Assembly (NCBI RefSeq): GCF_954871325.1
Contig: NC_088778.1
Span: 2,327,743 to 2,391,742 of the forward strand
Length of the DNA stretch: 64,000 nucleotides
Reading direction: 5' to 3'
DNA from: Gordionus sp. m RMFG-2023
Lineage: Eukaryota; Nematomorpha; Gordioida; Chordodea; Parachordodidae
Made by a program: the position numbers and the translations under genes. This document shows, piece after piece, positions 61,304 to 64,000 of the stretch (positions within the stretch are counted from its first letter, which is position 1; each line of letters starts with the position of its first letter). The notes under the pieces are model-generated. The model had not been told where the DNA came from. It did not search any database and saw nothing but the letters and a program-made list of their open reading frames with translations.

Positions 61304-64000
61304 AACTTTAATTTTTAATAATGTGGCAAAGGTTCATAGAAACAAGGAAAACATCGCGTCCCTTGTAATTATTCTTAAATATTATAGTATTATATTTTAA
61401 ATAAAAAATTAAATATTTTTATTATGTTAAAAAATTATATTAAAAAAAAAGACATGAGAACTAAATATAAAATTGCTTGGTTTTTTATAAAATAAAGAAA
61501 AAATCATTTTGAAGCAGAGTTTGTAACAATAATTAAAACATTTATTTTAGAAGAGAAATAAAAACAAAAATTTTGGTTTTTAAATACATCTCAAATATTA
61601 TATCTTAAATTATGTTAATTAGTTAATTAATTTCAGAGCTGCTTTGAAAATTATTACCAAAATAACTATAGCCTACTAGTTTACATTTAGCTTTCAAATT
61701 GTGAAATATTGAGTTCGATATCATTCTCGTCTACATTTTCATGCAAATATTCAAAATGTTTAGTTCCCTACCTGTAAGTCTTAAATAATACCAGTATTTT
61801 CATTCTAACAGATGACATAATATTTAAAATTTTAGTTATCCATTGTCGTTTATCTAAAACTCATAACTCTTGAGGGTATAAACGAGATTTTTATTAATAT
61901 AAAAGTATAATAACTTCAATCAATTACAAAATAATTATAATTTAAACATAAAAAATATATATAATATAATTAATGCTATGCGAATTTATATTGATTTAAT
62001 AATAAATGTAAATACATGATTAAGCATCATTAAGCCAAAGTTATTTAATAATATTGAAAAAATAAATCTAAGATAAATTGTAGTAATAATGAATTATTTT
62101 TCTTTTCGGGTAACATTGATTCCTTTATAAATAAATGTAATATATCTATAGTATTTAGTATATCATATAAGATTAAGTATATACAAAATTTATTTCTTTC
62201 TTGTATAAAAATTAGTTTACCCTTTGAGATTCATATATTTATATATAATCTCAGTAATCTATAAAATATATCATTTATCATCATCTTAATTTTATAAAAT
62301 TTTTATCCATCAACTTTCCAATCATCTTAATGAAGTACACTATGAGGATACTATGGAAATCTAAACCGTTAAATATCTCAACATTGAATTTTGGGTATAA
62401 AAATAAAATAATATTATATTAATTAATTAGAAAATTCATAATACGATATCAAATTTCATAAATTATTGATATATTTTACATTTATTAGATACATTATTGT
62501 AATTATTCATATTTTACCGAATATACAAATATTGCGTGGCCATGACTTTAGGTCACCTTTATTATAAGTAATAGTTTTTAAATAAAGTCCAGATTTATAT
62601 CCTCAAAAGTAATATTTTTGAATGCAGCAATTTTTCAAAAATGAAAAATAATTAAAGTTTTAATTATTAACTATTTTATATAAAAGATAAAACTTCCCTA
62701 TATTGAGGGTCTGAATTACTTTTTAGATGTTTGCATGTAAACTTTTTGAGTGTTATGTTTTAAATTTATTTTTGATTATTCAAGCATGAATATGGTAATA
62801 AATTATATTAGAAAAATGAAATAACAAATAAAAATTATTTTTTTAAAAAAAAACACAAAATTGTTTATTATTTTTTGATTCTTCAGTACAAAAATTAAAA
62901 TTCAGATCAGATAGGATCTATTTCTAAAATTAAAACTTCAGATCAGATTTATGATTTAGATCTATCAAAAATAATATTCAGATTGAATTTATAACGCAAA
63001 ATTATAAATTTTTTCTGGTCGGATCTTAGACCGAACTCTAAATTATATTTAATATAACTATATATAAAAATTTTAAATACAAACCATTATGCTTGACAAG
63101 AAATGGTAAAGCGTCTAAAAACTTGATTTAAAAACTATATTAATTTGAATATATATAATTTTTTTGTACCTCTAGAGAATGTAATTCTGATCGACTTGTT
63201 GACTAAAATATTATTAGAAGAAACATTCTTAATATTTTATATACCTGATCCATGAAATATTTTGTCTCGTCCTTAAAAAATAATAATCGTATTATCTTTA
63301 AATACGAGATATAATTTAAGATAATAATTTATTTAATTCATATAATATTATGCAAAATTATTAAGTATTTGTAGCTAATAAATAAAAAATAAGGTTATAT
63401 TTTATAGAAATTAAAATAATATTCTAATTCAAATTTTAAAAAACTATTTATATTGTTTCTAGTTCGTGATTACCTAAGGTTATTATTAGGGTACCATTTA
63501 CATCCTCTAAATATCAAATTAAACAATGGAATAAACTCAAATAATATTTTTTCTTTCTGAAAACAAATCAATAATCATATTAGGAAAAAGATTTTAAAGA
63601 ACGTATACATTATATTATAAAAAAAAAAATTAATTTAATTCATTTGCTAAGATATATTATATTACCTATTCGTTTTTGAAACGTAGCTTAATAAATTTTT
63701 AAAGAATTAGCAATTTTTTAAAGATATTATATAAATGAATCTTTTTGCTTTGTACAATTATAGAATTTGTTTAATAATAAATACATACACTTAATAAATA
63801 TATTCTACTTGAATTAATAATGGATTCTGTTGTACTATTTACTAAAAATATATTTATGAAGCCACTTTACCTTATAAATATGATATATAAAATTAGTCAG
63901 TTTCAAAAAAAATAGCGAAAAACAATAAACCAAATAGGAAATAATTGACACTAATTGTAAAATAAATAATGGAAGGAATGATAATTTATCCAAATTATTT
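61304..64000. repeat. Dispersed repeat D1, copy 2, in non-coding DNA
   Basis: No gene seen. From about 62080 to 63690 the sequence follows 1270-3160 block by block in the same orientation. The best part is 62890-63690 (aggatctatttctaaa, cattatgcttgacaag, ttttttgtacct.tag, cgtgattacctaagg, ttcatttgctaag). The 900-1270 and 61640-62080 stretches may also be related, but weakly. Confidence 0.5.

Overview
This window comes from an AT-rich eukaryotic genome, most likely an invertebrate animal. I see no recognisable single-copy host gene in 64 kb. Every readable coding region belongs to a mobile element, and the rest is AT-rich DNA carrying satellites and old dispersed repeats. The animal assignment rests on a THAP-domain P/THAP9-type transposase, a ZNF862/KIAA1586-like hAT, an RTE LINE and a restriction-like-endonuclease (RLE) LINE. 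Both readable transposase genes contain very short GT-AG introns, many of 32-61 bp, which points to a host with compact introns. I cannot name the species.

Layout. 1-4304: a possible 203-bp MITE, an old dispersed repeat (also at 62-64 kb) and diverged ~117-bp tandem repeats. 4305-5804: an array of fourteen full 104-bp units plus a partial one, with no difference seen between units. Diverged relatives of the unit lie at 6561-6765, just upstream of a MULE-type transposase gene (6776-10339). That gene reads through 11 exons as a ZSWIM-like MULE transposase with a PHD-like tail. 11-12.8 kb: minisatellites and a duplicated block.

12981-24575 is a three-level nest. An RLE-type LINE is split after codon 46 by an 8.6-kb P/THAP9-type transposon (13120-21728), which makes an exact 8-bp target duplication. 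The P element is in turn hit, outside its gene, by a 3.2-kb hAT element (17458-20683), also with an exact 8-bp duplication. The P element keeps matched 30-bp terminal and 25-bp subterminal inverted repeats and an uninterrupted nine-exon gene for an 863-residue transposase, so it looks complete.

24.6-54 kb is mostly non-coding. It holds a pentanucleotide microsatellite, a second hAT copy (28263-30569), a decayed invertebrate multicopy gene (37.7-39.2 kb), an LTR-retrotransposon fossil (42.5-44.0 kb), two to three copies of a second old repeat, and a decayed LINE piece at 48.1-48.6 kb. 53.6-61.3 kb holds a LINE tail and an RTE-type LINE with a tRNA-like head, interrupted by a third hAT copy. 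It also has a 5'-truncated minus-strand RLE-LINE copy with a perfect 17-bp target duplication. The window closes with the repeat seen at its start.

The order of events can be read from the nesting: RLE LINE first, P element into it, hAT into the P element. The three hAT copies show the family was active repeatedly, and two of them carry an unusual inverted partial copy of the transposase.
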